Assembly: GCA_035639235.1 (NCBI GenBank)
Contig: DASQYL010000229.1
Span: 1 to 64,000, forward strand
Direction: 5' to 3'
DNA: 64,000 bases
Source of the DNA: UBA11740 sp035639235
GTDB taxonomy: Bacteria > Acidobacteriota > Blastocatellia > Pyrinomonadales > Pyrinomonadaceae
The translations under genes were made by a program, and so were the position numbers. This document shows, in pieces, positions 33,121-40,872 of this stretch. The notes beneath the pieces were generated by a model. The model made no database searches. It was not told the DNA's origin and saw nothing but the letters and a program-made list of their open reading frames with translations. Numbering within the stretch: the first letter of the stretch is position 1; every line of letters starts with the position of its first letter.

Positions 33121-33873
33121 ATGCTCAGATTAAGTTTTTGTATTCTGATCTTGTCTTTCGCATTCTCGATCTGCTTTGGCCAGGATCTGGAAAAGACCCT
33201 TACACCTAAGACATTCGCGAGTGAAAAAGGCGAGCTGCCATATCGTTTGTTTGTCCCGTCGAATTACGATCGCGCGAAAAAATATCCGCTGGTTGTTTAT
33301 CTCCACGGCAGCGGCGGGTTGGGAAACGATAATCTCAAGCAGCTTCAGCTCGGCAATGTTTATCTGATCAGTTTCTTCACTTCAAGCGAAACGCAGTCGC
33401 GCTATCCGGCTTTCGTTGTAGCGCCGCAGTCGCTGAACGAAGGCTGGGTCGCCGCAAGCGATCGCGTCACACCGACGAATCAATTGCGACTGTTGGCAGA
33501 TTTGATTCGCGAGCTGGAACGAACCTTTAGCATCGACCGCGGACGCGTGTATGTTACGGGACAATCTTTGGGAGGCTTTGGCGCCTTTGCGATTGTCGCG
33601 GCTTATCCGAATCTATTCGCCGCCGGCATACCGTTGTGCGGCGGCGGCGATGAATCGAAGGCCGCGCAATTCAAGCACACGCCTCTCTGGGTTTTTCACG
33701 GCGATCATGACGAGGCCGTACCGGTTGAGCGCTCGCGCACCATGGTCGCAGCGATTCGCAAAGCCGGAGGCCAGGTTAAATACACGGAGTATCCTGCTGC
33801 GGGCCATGACATCTGGACCAAAGTCGTGAAAGAGTCCGATTTGTTGTCGTGGCTCTTTGCGCAGCACCGGTGA
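33121..33873 (+). CDS. Secreted alpha/beta hydrolase (PHB depolymerase/esterase-like)
   Basis: A 250-residue exported hydrolase. A signal peptide (about 1-20, ending CFGQ) precedes an alpha/beta hydrolase with YPLVVYLHGSGGLGND (oxyanion region), nucleophile GQSLGGFGAF (Ser near residue 149), Asp in WVFHGDHDEAVPVERS and His in AAGHDIW. The lid and the substrate cannot be identified; family members cleave esters such as feruloyl or acetylxylan. It follows the aspartic protease in the same direction. Confidence 0.87.
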   Translation: MLRLSFCILILSFAFSICFGQDLEKTLTPKTFASEKGELPYRLFVPSNYDRAKKYPLVVYLHGSGGLGNDNLKQLQLGNVYLISFFTSSETQSRYPAFVVAPQSLNEGWVAASDRVTPTNQLRLLADLIRELERTFSIDRGRVYVTGQSLGGFGAFAIVAAYPNLFAAGIPLCGGGDESKAAQFKHTPLWVFHGDHDEAVPVERSRTMVAAIRKAGGQVKYTEYPAAGHDIWTKVVKESDLLSWLFAQHR

Positions 33874-34023
33874 GATGTTTGAAGAGACCGCTACCTACAA
33901 ACTAACCATTCGTCGCAGCAATCAAACTTTGCAAGTGTCGTTGAAACCGCGAAAACTAATCTGACGGGTCTTCCTGTAAGGGCAGGCTTGTCCTTGCCCC
34001 GACAGAATTGTAAATCTCATCAT

Positions 34024-34908
34024 TCATCGGGGAGTATCGCGAAACAACGAATTCAGCTCGAAGGTCGCCGCATCGGCAAACGATTGAAACGATCCTGACG
34101 TTTGAATTTCTTCTGCCGCTCGAATTAAACCACCCCAGGCAGCTCGCGCCAATGTACTGCCGACTGAGATTCTTCGCACGCCGATATCTCTAAGTTGATT
34201 TATGGTTAACTCACAATTCTGCGCAAACACGAGCACGTTGATCGGCTTCGGTGAAACGGCTCTGACAATCTCAACGATCTCTTCCGGTTTGGTTACGCCC
34301 GGTGCGTACAAGCAATCGGCGCCGGCGTCCGCGAAAGCGACCAGTCGTTTGAGTGAGGTTCGCAAAGGATCGGAATCGCCCACCAGATAAGCTTCGCAAC
34401 GCGCTGTCAGAATCACGTTAAGAGCACCTGATTCGGTCGTTATCGCTCCCGGTTCGGGCACGACGGCCTTTGTTTGCGGCACCGACTGGATCGCTGCGCG
34501 TGCGGCCTTGATTCTTTCTACGGCCAAATCAAAATCGTAAAGCGGCTTTGCCGAATCGCCCGTTGAATCTTCGATGGATAATCCGGCAACGCCGGTTGCG
34601 ACACACAGTTTCACGTTCTCGGCCACAGCTTCCGGCTCGTCGGCATATCCATTCAGGAAATCCGCATTGACCGGCAAATCAGTCACCGCGGAAATTTCGC
34701 GAAAATGATCCAGCATCATCTCACGCGAGACGAAGCCGTCGGCGAGACCTTTGGTGAATGCAAATCCGGCCGACGTAGTCGCGAGCGCCCTGAATCCGGC
34801 ATGCGCCAAATAAACGGCCGAACCAATGTCCCAGGGGTTCGGCAAAACGAAGCATCCCTGCTCGTGCAGCTCGCGAAACTTTTCGATGGCTAATGATTGC
34901 TTACTCAT
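34024..34908 (-). CDS. Isocitrate lyase/PEP mutase family protein
   Basis: A 294-residue TIM-barrel protein of the ICL/PEPM superfamily (FVLPNPWDIGSAVYLAHAGF; LPVNADFLNGY; AGLSIEDS; ADCLYAPGVTKPEEIVEIV). Members cleave or form C-C or C-P bonds next to a carboxylate; the reaction cannot be predicted. Residues about 149-161 (VVPEPGAITTESG) replace the short stretch before LTARCEAYLVG and are encoded by a dispersed repeat, in frame. A TTC-rich gap with a palindrome follows on the right. Confidence 0.85.
   Translation of the reverse strand: MSKQSLAIEKFRELHEQGCFVLPNPWDIGSAVYLAHAGFRALATTSAGFAFTKGLADGFVSREMMLDHFREISAVTDLPVNADFLNGYADEPEAVAENVKLCVATGVAGLSIEDSTGDSAKPLYDFDLAVERIKAARAAIQSVPQTKAVVPEPGAITTESGALNVILTARCEAYLVGDSDPLRTSLKRLVAFADAGADCLYAPGVTKPEEIVEIVRAVSPKPINVLVFAQNCELTINQLRDIGVRRISVGSTLARAAWGGLIRAAEEIQTSGSFQSFADAATFELNSLFRDTPR
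34425..34464. repeat. In-frame repeat copy in the PEPM-family gene
   Basis: On the coding strand the core reads GAACCGGGAGCGATAACGAC, a variant of the repeat in the genes at 3.5, 5.2 and 25.4 kb. Confidence 0.75.
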
Positions 34909-34929
34909 CTGATCGTGTCTTTCGCTTGA

Positions 34930-35040
34930 GCGTGTCCTTAAGTGTCTCTGGGTCTCGGTGCATCCTCCGTGTCTCTGTGGTGAAAATATCTCGGGAAACG
35001 TTCACCACAGAGGCACAGAGAATCACCAAGACACCGAGGG
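34930..35040. repeat. Inverted repeat of the CACAGAGGCACAGAG type
   Basis: TCTCTGGGTCTCGGTG ... CTCTGTGGTGAA on the left is complementary to TTCACCACAGAGGCACAGAG ... CCAAGACACCGAGG on the right. It fills the space between the PEPM and VOC genes. Confidence 0.75.
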
Positions 35041-35056
35041 AATGAATTTAATCCTA

Positions 35057-35518
35057 CTACTTTCGTTTTGCGAAGAACTCCTCAGCAGCGTCGTTGGTTT
35101 CGGCTTCGCTCTGTTCCTTCAGTTGCTGATTAATTCCCCACACATGGCCGAACGGATCGCGGAACTGTCCATAGCGCGCGCCCCAGAACATGTCCTGAAG
35201 CGGCATCAAGACTTCGGCGCCGCGTTCGATCGCACGCTGAAAGACGCCGTCGGCATCGTCAGTCATGAAAGTGATCCGCACGCTGGTTCCGCTCAACGTC
35301 TGCGGGGTCTGACACATGCCGCCTTCTGCGCGAGTAAACTCGTCGCTGACAAACAAAAGGTGACCGTCGCGCTTCAGTTCGCCGTGCATGAGCCGCTTGC
35401 CGTCGCCCGCCATCATCCGGTGGCCCTCTTCGGCGCCGAATACTTCCTGGTAGAATTTCAGCGCCGCCAGGCCGTCGCTGACGATCAGATGCGGAATAAA
35501 TTGATCTGCTCGAGGCAT
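35057..35518 (-). CDS. VOC-superfamily (PhnB/glyoxalase-like) protein
   Basis: A 153-residue protein beginning MPRADQFIPHLIVSDGLAAL, with the VOC pattern FYQEVFGAEE, HGELKRDGHLLFVSDEF, ITFMTDDADGVFQRAIERGA and FWGARYGQFRDPFGHVWGI; the final HVW segment is the usual PhnB ending. The catalytic role of this group is unclear. ATG 35518 follows an AGGAG site 7 nt upstream; the next gene upstream (35538) is in the same direction with a 19-bp gap, so they probably form one operon with the GNAT and MmcQ genes. Confidence 0.85.
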   Translation of the reverse strand: MPRADQFIPHLIVSDGLAALKFYQEVFGAEEGHRMMAGDGKRLMHGELKRDGHLLFVSDEFTRAEGGMCQTPQTLSGTSVRITFMTDDADGVFQRAIERGAEVLMPLQDMFWGARYGQFRDPFGHVWGINQQLKEQSEAETNDAAEEFFAKRK

Positions 35519-35537
35519 AACTAGTCTCCTGAGAAGA

Positions 35538-35927
35538 TTACTCACCCGCGACCACAGCTGGTACTGACTGTAGTTTCCTGGGCGCGATCATTCGCCACGC
35601 TTCTTTGATGTGCAGTGCCAACTCTTTATCGCTCACGCGGTCGAGTTCAATTCCAATCCAGCCGCGGCAACCAACATACGGCGGCGAATAAAATTTCTTC
35701 GGCGATTTCTTGATCAGCATCTCCTGGATTCCGATCGCCGCCGGCATAGTGACCGCGATGTGTCCATCGTGATGATGATTGTTCGAGAACATGGCGAAGA
35801 CTTTCTTGCCGACGAACCACGTCGGCTCGCCGTGCGAGAGCTTTTCCCATGTGCCCGGCAGCGCCAGGCAGATACGCCGCACGCGCTCGATTGCTTCGTC
35901 GCCTTTTACGCGTGTCTTTCGCTTCAT
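35538..35927 (-). CDS. MmcQ/YjbR-family protein
   Basis: A 129-residue protein with the YjbR fold: AIERVRRICLALPGTWEKLS, HGEPTWFVGKKVFAMF, CRGWIGIELDRVSDKELALHIKEAW. ATG 35927 overlaps the stop of the upstream short DinB-like frame as ATGA, which suggests translational coupling. The function of MmcQ/YjbR proteins is unknown; the DNA-binding label in the family name is weakly supported. Confidence 0.85.
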   Translation of the reverse strand: MKRKTRVKGDEAIERVRRICLALPGTWEKLSHGEPTWFVGKKVFAMFSNNHHHDGHIAVTMPAAIGIQEMLIKKSPKKFYSPPYVGCRGWIGIELDRVSDKELALHIKEAWRMIAPRKLQSVPAVVAGE

Positions 35928-36067
35928 GCGTTCCAAATGGCCGCCGGCTTTGCCAGCCACATCCATACGATGTAGTCGACCGTCGGCGGCTCGCCGCCAA
36001 TTTCGCGCAACCGCGCGTTGATTTGTCCGCGATGATAAAGACTGTCCAGCGGCTCGACTAGATTCAT
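35924..36067 (-). pseudogene. C-terminal fragment of a DinB-family protein
   Basis: A 47-residue frame, NLVEPLDSLYHRGQINARLR followed by EIGGEPPTVDYIVW, is the last third of a DinB-like (DUF664) protein, which normally has about 150 residues. It overlaps the GNAT gene upstream (ATGA at 36064-36067) and mmcQ downstream (ATGA at 35924-35927). Thus the N-terminal part seems to have been deleted while the coupling signals survived. It could still be translated. Confidence 0.6.
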
Positions 36068-36591
36068 AAGACAGTGTCCGCAGTCTGACTCGAAGAAAAC
36101 AATTTCACTTCGGGAGCATCTTCGGTCAGCCGTGTCACACGATCAAATCGAAACCCGAGCTTCGTTAACAATTTTCCCGAAGCGTCATTGTCTGGCGTCG
36201 TGATTGCGAGCATCCGCTCTAACCCGAGAACTCCTCGCGCATGATCCATCACCGCCGCCGCTGATTCGAATGCGTAGCCTTTGTTCCAATATGCGGGCAG
36301 AAAGGCAAAGCCAATATCAGGATCGGGCAGCGTATCTCGCTTCAATACGCCGCAGATGCCGATCGGAGTCCGATCGAATTTCAACTCCACCAGATTCAAA
36401 CCAAAACCGTAAGTCTCGTAACTCTTAACGGGACCGTTCACCACGTACGCTCTCGCATCGTCGAGCGTCCGCACCTGCTTATCGCCGATGTAGCGAATGA
36501 AGGACGGGTCATTTAATAATTCAAGAATGAACTCTGCGTCGTCGGTCGTCAGCCAACGCAGCCTCAGTCGTTCTGTTTCTACCACGATCAT
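36064..36591 (-). CDS. GNAT-family N-acetyltransferase (RimJ-like)
   Basis: A 175-residue RimJ/RimL-type acetyltransferase starting MIVVETERLRLRWLTTDDAE. Family signs are LLNDPSFIRYIG, FAFLPAYWNKGYAFESAAAVMD (acetyl-CoA loop GYA) and ITTPDNDASGKLLTKLGFRF. It modifies ribosomal-protein N-termini or small amines in related proteins; the target here is not known. Longer upstream starts exist, but the homologous region begins here. First gene of a coupled minus-strand run. Confidence 0.87.
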   Translation of the reverse strand: MIVVETERLRLRWLTTDDAEFILELLNDPSFIRYIGDKQVRTLDDARAYVVNGPVKSYETYGFGLNLVELKFDRTPIGICGVLKRDTLPDPDIGFAFLPAYWNKGYAFESAAAVMDHARGVLGLERMLAITTPDNDASGKLLTKLGFRFDRVTRLTEDAPEVKLFSSSQTADTVL

Positions 36592-36759
36592 GTCGAGACA
36601 TGATACGTTTGCCAAACCGCGCTGCCAAATTTCTGATTGCCACGATTGCATTTCATTCGATCTATGCAGACAGGATAAATCGCAGTAGAATGCGCCCACT
36701 CCGCGGATCGATAAGCACGGCGTCGGGCCGCCGCACTCCAAAACAAACGAAGGAGCTTT

Positions 36760-38868
36760 ATGACTGTGAAACGAATTCTGTTCCTGCTGTTGGCGCTAGG
36801 CGCCGTTTCTTTCGCCGTTAGCGCGCAGACGAAACATCCGCTGCGGCTCGACGACCTGATGCGTTTCCGCAACGTCGGTGATCCGCAATGCTCGCCGGAC
36901 GGCGGGTCGGTCGCTTACACCGTCTCGACCATCGACGCGAAGGAAGACAAAAGCAGTACGCACGTCTGGATGATTGGCTTTGACGGTAAGAATGATCGGC
37001 AGATTACTTTCAGTAGCGATAGCGAAGGTGCGCCGCGTTGGAGTCCGGATGGAAAATATCTTTCATTCACTTCCGGCCGCCCGGGGAAACAAGGCGTGCG
37101 CGGCAGCCAAATTTGGTTGTTGGATCGCAGCGGCGGTGAAGCCTATCAACTCACGGATTTCAAAGGCCGTCTGCAAGGCTACGAATGGTCGCCTGATGCG
37201 AAGCGCATCGCCGTTTTGATTGGCGATCCTGATCCTGATGCGCCCGATCCGAGCGCGACGCCAACGCCGGGCACGCCGCCAAAACCTCCGAAGCCAATCG
37301 TAATCGATCGTTATCACTATAAGCAGGACGTGCAGGGATATTTGTTGTCGGGCCGTCACACGTACGTCTACATCTACGACATCGCGACGAAGAAACTCGA
37401 ACGGCTGACCAAGAGTAAGTGGGACGAGTCGTCGATCTCCTGGTCGCCGGACGGCAAGTGGATCGCGTTCATGAGCAATCATGCCGACGATCCCGATCGC
37501 GAGCCCGCGGCGCAGTTGTATGTCGCCGAAGCGCAACCCGGCTCAACCGAAAAACTTCTGACGACCGCCGACGATCGCGCGAGCCGCACGCGTCCCGAAT
37601 GGTCGCCGGACGGAAAATGGATTGCTTTCCTCGAAGGCGATGAAAAGAAGTACGGTGCTTACGGCATGGAGCATCTCGCGATTGTCGCGAGCGACGGCGC
37701 ATCGCCGGCAAAACGCGTGGCGGCGAGCGAAGCCTTGGATCGCAGCGTTGGAAATCCGCGCTGGAGCGACGACGGCAAGGCAATTTTCGCGACCGTCACC
37801 GACGACACTTACGTCTACGGCATGCGCATTCCAACGGCCGGCGGCAGTGCGACGATGATCACCGACCGAAGCATCACGATCGGGCAGCGGCACAGCGCTG
37901 GACAATGTGCGGTCGCGATCTCAGGCGACGACAATCACACGAACGAGATTTATTCTGCGAAGCTCGTCAACAATAAATTGAAGTTCGATCAGCTTACGCA
38001 TCAGAACGACAAATTATTCGCCGAATTGGAACTGGGCCAGACCGAAGGCGTCAGCTTCAAGAGTAAAGACGGCACTGAAGTGCACGGCCTGCTGACCTAT
38101 CCCGTCGGTTACGTGAAAGGAACCAAGGTGCCGTTTCTGCTGCGCATTCACGGCGGACCCAACGGACAGGACCAACATTCGTTCAGCATCGAACGCCAGG
38201 TCTTTGCGGCGAATGGTTACGCAGTGCTGGCCGTGAATTATCGCGGCAGCGCCGGTCGCGGCCAGAAATATTCACGCTCGATTTTTGCCGACTGGGGCAA
38301 TTACGAAGTGCAGGATCTCGAAGCCGGCGTCAATCATATGATCGAGATGGGCGTCGCCGATCCGGACAAGATGGGTGTCGGCGGTTGGAGCTACGGCGGC
38401 ATCCTCACCGACTACATGATCGCCACCGACACGCGCTTCAAAGGCGCTACCAGCGGCGCGGGCACAGCGTTCACGGTCGCCTTCTACGGCACCGATCAAT
38501 ACATCATTCAATACGATTACGAGATTGGCCCGCCGTGGAACCCGAAAGCCTGGGAGACCTATGTGAAGATCTCATACCCGTTCCTGCACGCCGATCGCAT
38601 CAAGACGCCGACGCTGTTCCTCGGCGGCGAACGCGACTTCAACGTGCCGGTGCAAGGCGGCCAGCAGATGTATCAGGCGCTGCGCAGTTTGGGGATCGAA
38701 ACGCAACTCGTCATCTATCCGAACGAGTTTCACGGCATCACGCGACCGAGTTACGTGAAGGACCGCTACCAAAGATATTTGGATTGGTACGACAAGTACG
38801 TGAAAGGCAACAAACAGCCGGTGAAGAACGTGGCGGAAGGCGGGCACGAAATGAGTAACGGAATATGA
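36760..38868 (+). CDS. S9-family serine peptidase (dipeptidyl/acylaminoacyl type)
   Basis: A 702-residue exported peptidase. A signal peptide (about 1-21, ending VSAQ) is followed by a WD40/beta-propeller part with repeated WSPDGK motifs (e.g. APRWSPDGKYLSFTSG, RPEWSPDGKWIAFLEG) and a C-terminal alpha/beta hydrolase. The nucleophile is in GVGGWSYGGILTDYM (Ser about 544), Asp in LGGERDFNVPVQG and His in NEFHGITRPSYVKDR. A Pro-rich insertion (PDPSATPTPGTPPKPPKP) interrupts the propeller. S9 enzymes trim peptides after Pro or acylated residues. An ATGA overlap joins it to the next gene. Confidence 0.93.
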   Translation: MTVKRILFLLLALGAVSFAVSAQTKHPLRLDDLMRFRNVGDPQCSPDGGSVAYTVSTIDAKEDKSSTHVWMIGFDGKNDRQITFSSDSEGAPRWSPDGKYLSFTSGRPGKQGVRGSQIWLLDRSGGEAYQLTDFKGRLQGYEWSPDAKRIAVLIGDPDPDAPDPSATPTPGTPPKPPKPIVIDRYHYKQDVQGYLLSGRHTYVYIYDIATKKLERLTKSKWDESSISWSPDGKWIAFMSNHADDPDREPAAQLYVAEAQPGSTEKLLTTADDRASRTRPEWSPDGKWIAFLEGDEKKYGAYGMEHLAIVASDGASPAKRVAASEALDRSVGNPRWSDDGKAIFATVTDDTYVYGMRIPTAGGSATMITDRSITIGQRHSAGQCAVAISGDDNHTNEIYSAKLVNNKLKFDQLTHQNDKLFAELELGQTEGVSFKSKDGTEVHGLLTYPVGYVKGTKVPFLLRIHGGPNGQDQHSFSIERQVFAANGYAVLAVNYRGSAGRGQKYSRSIFADWGNYEVQDLEAGVNHMIEMGVADPDKMGVGGWSYGGILTDYMIATDTRFKGATSGAGTAFTVAFYGTDQYIIQYDYEIGPPWNPKAWETYVKISYPFLHADRIKTPTLFLGGERDFNVPVQGGQQMYQALRSLGIETQLVIYPNEFHGITRPSYVKDRYQRYLDWYDKYVKGNKQPVKNVAEGGHEMSNGI

Positions 38869-39347
38869 GTAAGAGTGAAGTTCTTTTTTCTCTCGCTCAG
38901 GCTTTGGCAGGTGAGCGACCGACTTTGTTTCAAGTTAAGGGTCCTGGTGTCGGAGATCATGATACTGGGAGTTTCATCCGAGAGTTAAGAAATCGCGCGC
39001 TAGAGGCTTTTGGTATGGACTTCGCCGAAAAGAACATATGCGGCGAGAACAATCTGCGCGTCGACTATCATTTTCCAGACGAAGAAACCATTGTTGAGGT
39101 TGCTTTCGGCCTACGCAACCCGCTCAGTGAATACGAACGCGATATATTGAAAGCAATCATATCCAGAGAATGTGGATATGCCGTCAGCCGTTTATTGTTC
39201 ATCAGCAAGCCGGGAGCACAAAAAAGGCTTTCACAACCAGGAGCCAGCGCGATTAACAGATGGGCGGCACAGCAGGGAATTACGATCGAGGTTCGCGAGC
39301 TTTCCTCAAATAGCCAAACGTTTTACCCACAGCGCGACGAACGTTAG
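38865..39347 (+). CDS. Hypothetical 160-aa protein
   Basis: The start overlaps the S9 peptidase stop (ATGA). The sequence VDYHFPDEETIVEVAFGL has an acidic pattern (D-x(6-8)-E-x-A/V) reminiscent of PD-(D/E)XK nuclease folds, and the protein ends in WAAQQGITIEVRELSSN. I do not recognise a family, and the nuclease idea is only a suggestion. It is somewhat A/T-rich by eye and sits before a toxin-antitoxin pair, as expected for an accessory gene. Confidence 0.5.
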   Translation: MSKSEVLFSLAQALAGERPTLFQVKGPGVGDHDTGSFIRELRNRALEAFGMDFAEKNICGENNLRVDYHFPDEETIVEVAFGLRNPLSEYERDILKAIISRECGYAVSRLLFISKPGAQKRLSQPGASAINRWAAQQGITIEVRELSSNSQTFYPQRDER

Positions 39348-39358
39348 AATGTAATCGT

Positions 39359-39544
39359 ATGACCAGCAAAGAGATTGTCGAAGACTTGCTCCAACGAATT
39401 CCCGAAGGCGCTTCGCTGCACGATATCGCCCGCGAGATTGAATTCATCGCGGCTGTGCGTCAAGGAATAGACGAACTGGACCGCGGCGAGTCCATTTCTC
39501 TTGAAGAGGTCGAACGCGAACTCCCATCATGGATTATCAGGTAA
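39359..39544 (+). CDS. Antitoxin-like protein of a ParE/RelE-type module
   Basis: A 61-residue acidic protein beginning MTSKEIVEDLLQRIPEGASL and ending LEEVERELPSWI, resembling the short antitoxins that precede ParE/RelE toxins. Its last 16 nt overlap the start of the downstream toxin gene. Because the toxin frame is interrupted, the antitoxin may be the only functional part. Confidence 0.7.
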   Translation: MTSKEIVEDLLQRIPEGASLHDIAREIEFIAAVRQGIDELDRGESISLEEVERELPSWIIR

Positions 39545-39831
39545 TCCTTTCAGACTCCGCACGCACTGATCTCCGAGACATCGTCCGCTACATTTCGCTT
39601 GATAATCCAGACGCCGCAGTTCGATTCGGTTAGTTTTTGATTTCGCGGACCAGATTGCTAGTCCGATCGCCTGAGCTTGGCAGGATGGTGCCGGAGTTTG
39701 AAGATCCGCTGATTCGAGAAATTATTGTTCGCTCTTATCGGGTTGTATACCGGCTGAACCACGCGGAAAGGACTGTGGAAGTGATTCGCTTTTGGCATTC
39801 GGCCCGTGATGTGCCGCAAATCGATATCTGA
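39529..39831 (+). pseudogene. ParE/RelE-type toxin with in-frame TAG
   Basis: From ATG 39529 the frame reads MDYQVILSDSARTDLRDIVR, then YISLDNPDAAVRFG, typical of the ParE/RelE fold, and stops at TAG 39631. The same frame continues as FLISRTRLLVRSPELG and IIVRSYRVVYRL ... VIRFWHSARD to 39831, which is the expected rest of the toxin. One substitution restoring Gln or Lys at the TAG would rebuild a 100-residue toxin. Overlap with the antitoxin gene is retained. Confidence 0.8.
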
Positions 39832-39840
39832 GATAGTCAA

Positions 39841-40305
39841 TCACCCAGGCACACCAAAAATCTTCGGCACTAAATCGGGCGGAAAATTGAATTTCAATTC
39901 ACGCTGCGGAAATTGATCGAGCTGCTGATCGGTCAATTCCACCCTGAAGTGCATTTCAATTTCGCCGGTGCACCGGGCATTGACGCTGGCGTCGATCTTC
40001 GCATGCAGGCCGTCTTCCTTGAGTGAGAGTATCGCGGCTTTCTCATCGACGATCTGCGCGCCGTAAGCGGCATCGATCATCGTGGTGTTGGAAACTGTCG
40101 CGACGATGCCTCGGTCGGTGATCGCCAAGGCTCCGGAGAATTTTCCGGTCGCACTGCCGCTGAATCCTGGCGCGGTCCCTCTGCGGCGAATCGTTACCGC
40201 GATGCCTTCATCAAAAAATAGAATTTGCTCCCGACTAAGCTGATCCCGCACAGACTCGGGCACGGCGCCCACCTTGAACAAACGATAGCGCAGCGTCTTT
40301 GACAT
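39841..40305 (-). CDS. Hypothetical protein, paralogous to the gene at 40873
   Basis: A 154-residue cytoplasmic protein starting MSKTLRYRLFKVGAVPESVR. It shares with the 40873 product the N-terminal pattern RxLF-x-VG-x-(V/M)P and the phrase (F/M)DEGIA at about residues 30-36, and the same overall beta-rich layout (TGKFSGALAITDRGIVAT against VAFTGAIALTRSRLLAL). The two are therefore divergently transcribed paralogues of an unnamed family. Role unknown. Confidence 0.6.
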   Translation of the reverse strand: MSKTLRYRLFKVGAVPESVRDQLSREQILFFDEGIAVTIRRRGTAPGFSGSATGKFSGALAITDRGIVATVSNTTMIDAAYGAQIVDEKAAILSLKEDGLHAKIDASVNARCTGEIEMHFRVELTDQQLDQFPQRELKFNFPPDLVPKIFGVPG

Positions 40306-40451
40306 GGCGCAAAACTATAGCGCGAGCAATCCTCAAAAACGAGTGCCGACGACGAGCGCGAAACGAACAGTCTTCTACCGACACCCGAGATATTTGAATC
40401 TCTGGCGGCTCACTACCCGATTCAGTGCTGCGATTAGTCAGGCGGCCGAAC

Positions 40452-40685
40452 TTACTTCTTAGTTCTGGAAGAACCGCTGCAAGCCAGAATGCATCTTTGC
40501 AATCGGTTCATGCACTTCTGCGCAGGCACGCCGCTCTTGAGGCAGGCCTGATAATTGGTGACGCAGGCTATTATGCATCGCAGATTAGGAGGCGGAAACG
40601 TAGCTTTGGTGGCCGACTTTTTCGCCGACTTCTTCGCGGACTTCTTTGAACCTTTCTTTGCAGACGCTGAACGTTTAGTTGCCAT
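40452..40685 (-). CDS. Small lysine-rich, cysteine-palindrome protein
   Basis: A 77-residue protein. Residues 1-29 are a histone H1-like tail (SAKKGSKKSAKKSAKK). Residues 37-69 carry six cysteines with spacing C-x3-C-x6-C-x9-C-x6-C-x3-C, an exactly mirror-symmetric pattern (Cys37, 41, 48, 58, 65, 69), expected for a helical hairpin held by disulfides or metal. ATG 40685 was chosen for the full basic tail. I do not recognise a family. If cytosolic, metal binding is likelier than disulfides. Confidence 0.6.
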   Translation of the reverse strand: MATKRSASAKKGSKKSAKKSAKKSATKATFPPPNLRCIIACVTNYQACLKSGVPAQKCMNRLQRCILACSGSSRTKK

Positions 40686-40872
40686 CTTGTTGACTCCTTA
40701 GCGTAGAGTGTGCGAGATAGTAATAGACAGAGCTCAGGACATTGACAGAAACTTGCTACTTCCAGAAAGCTCTTTCATTCCTGGCAATGCCCCCTTGTAA
40801 ACGCGAGCGATGCCGACAATATTCCGTTCCGGCTTATTCGTCAATAGATTTAATTTGGCGATCATCGATTAG

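Noticed and set aside
29297..39633. Stop-codon recoding (readthrough or unusual code) at TAA 29297 and TAG 39631
   Set aside because: Two different stop codons in accessory TA genes, with all other genes ending normally, fit ordinary nonsense mutation better.
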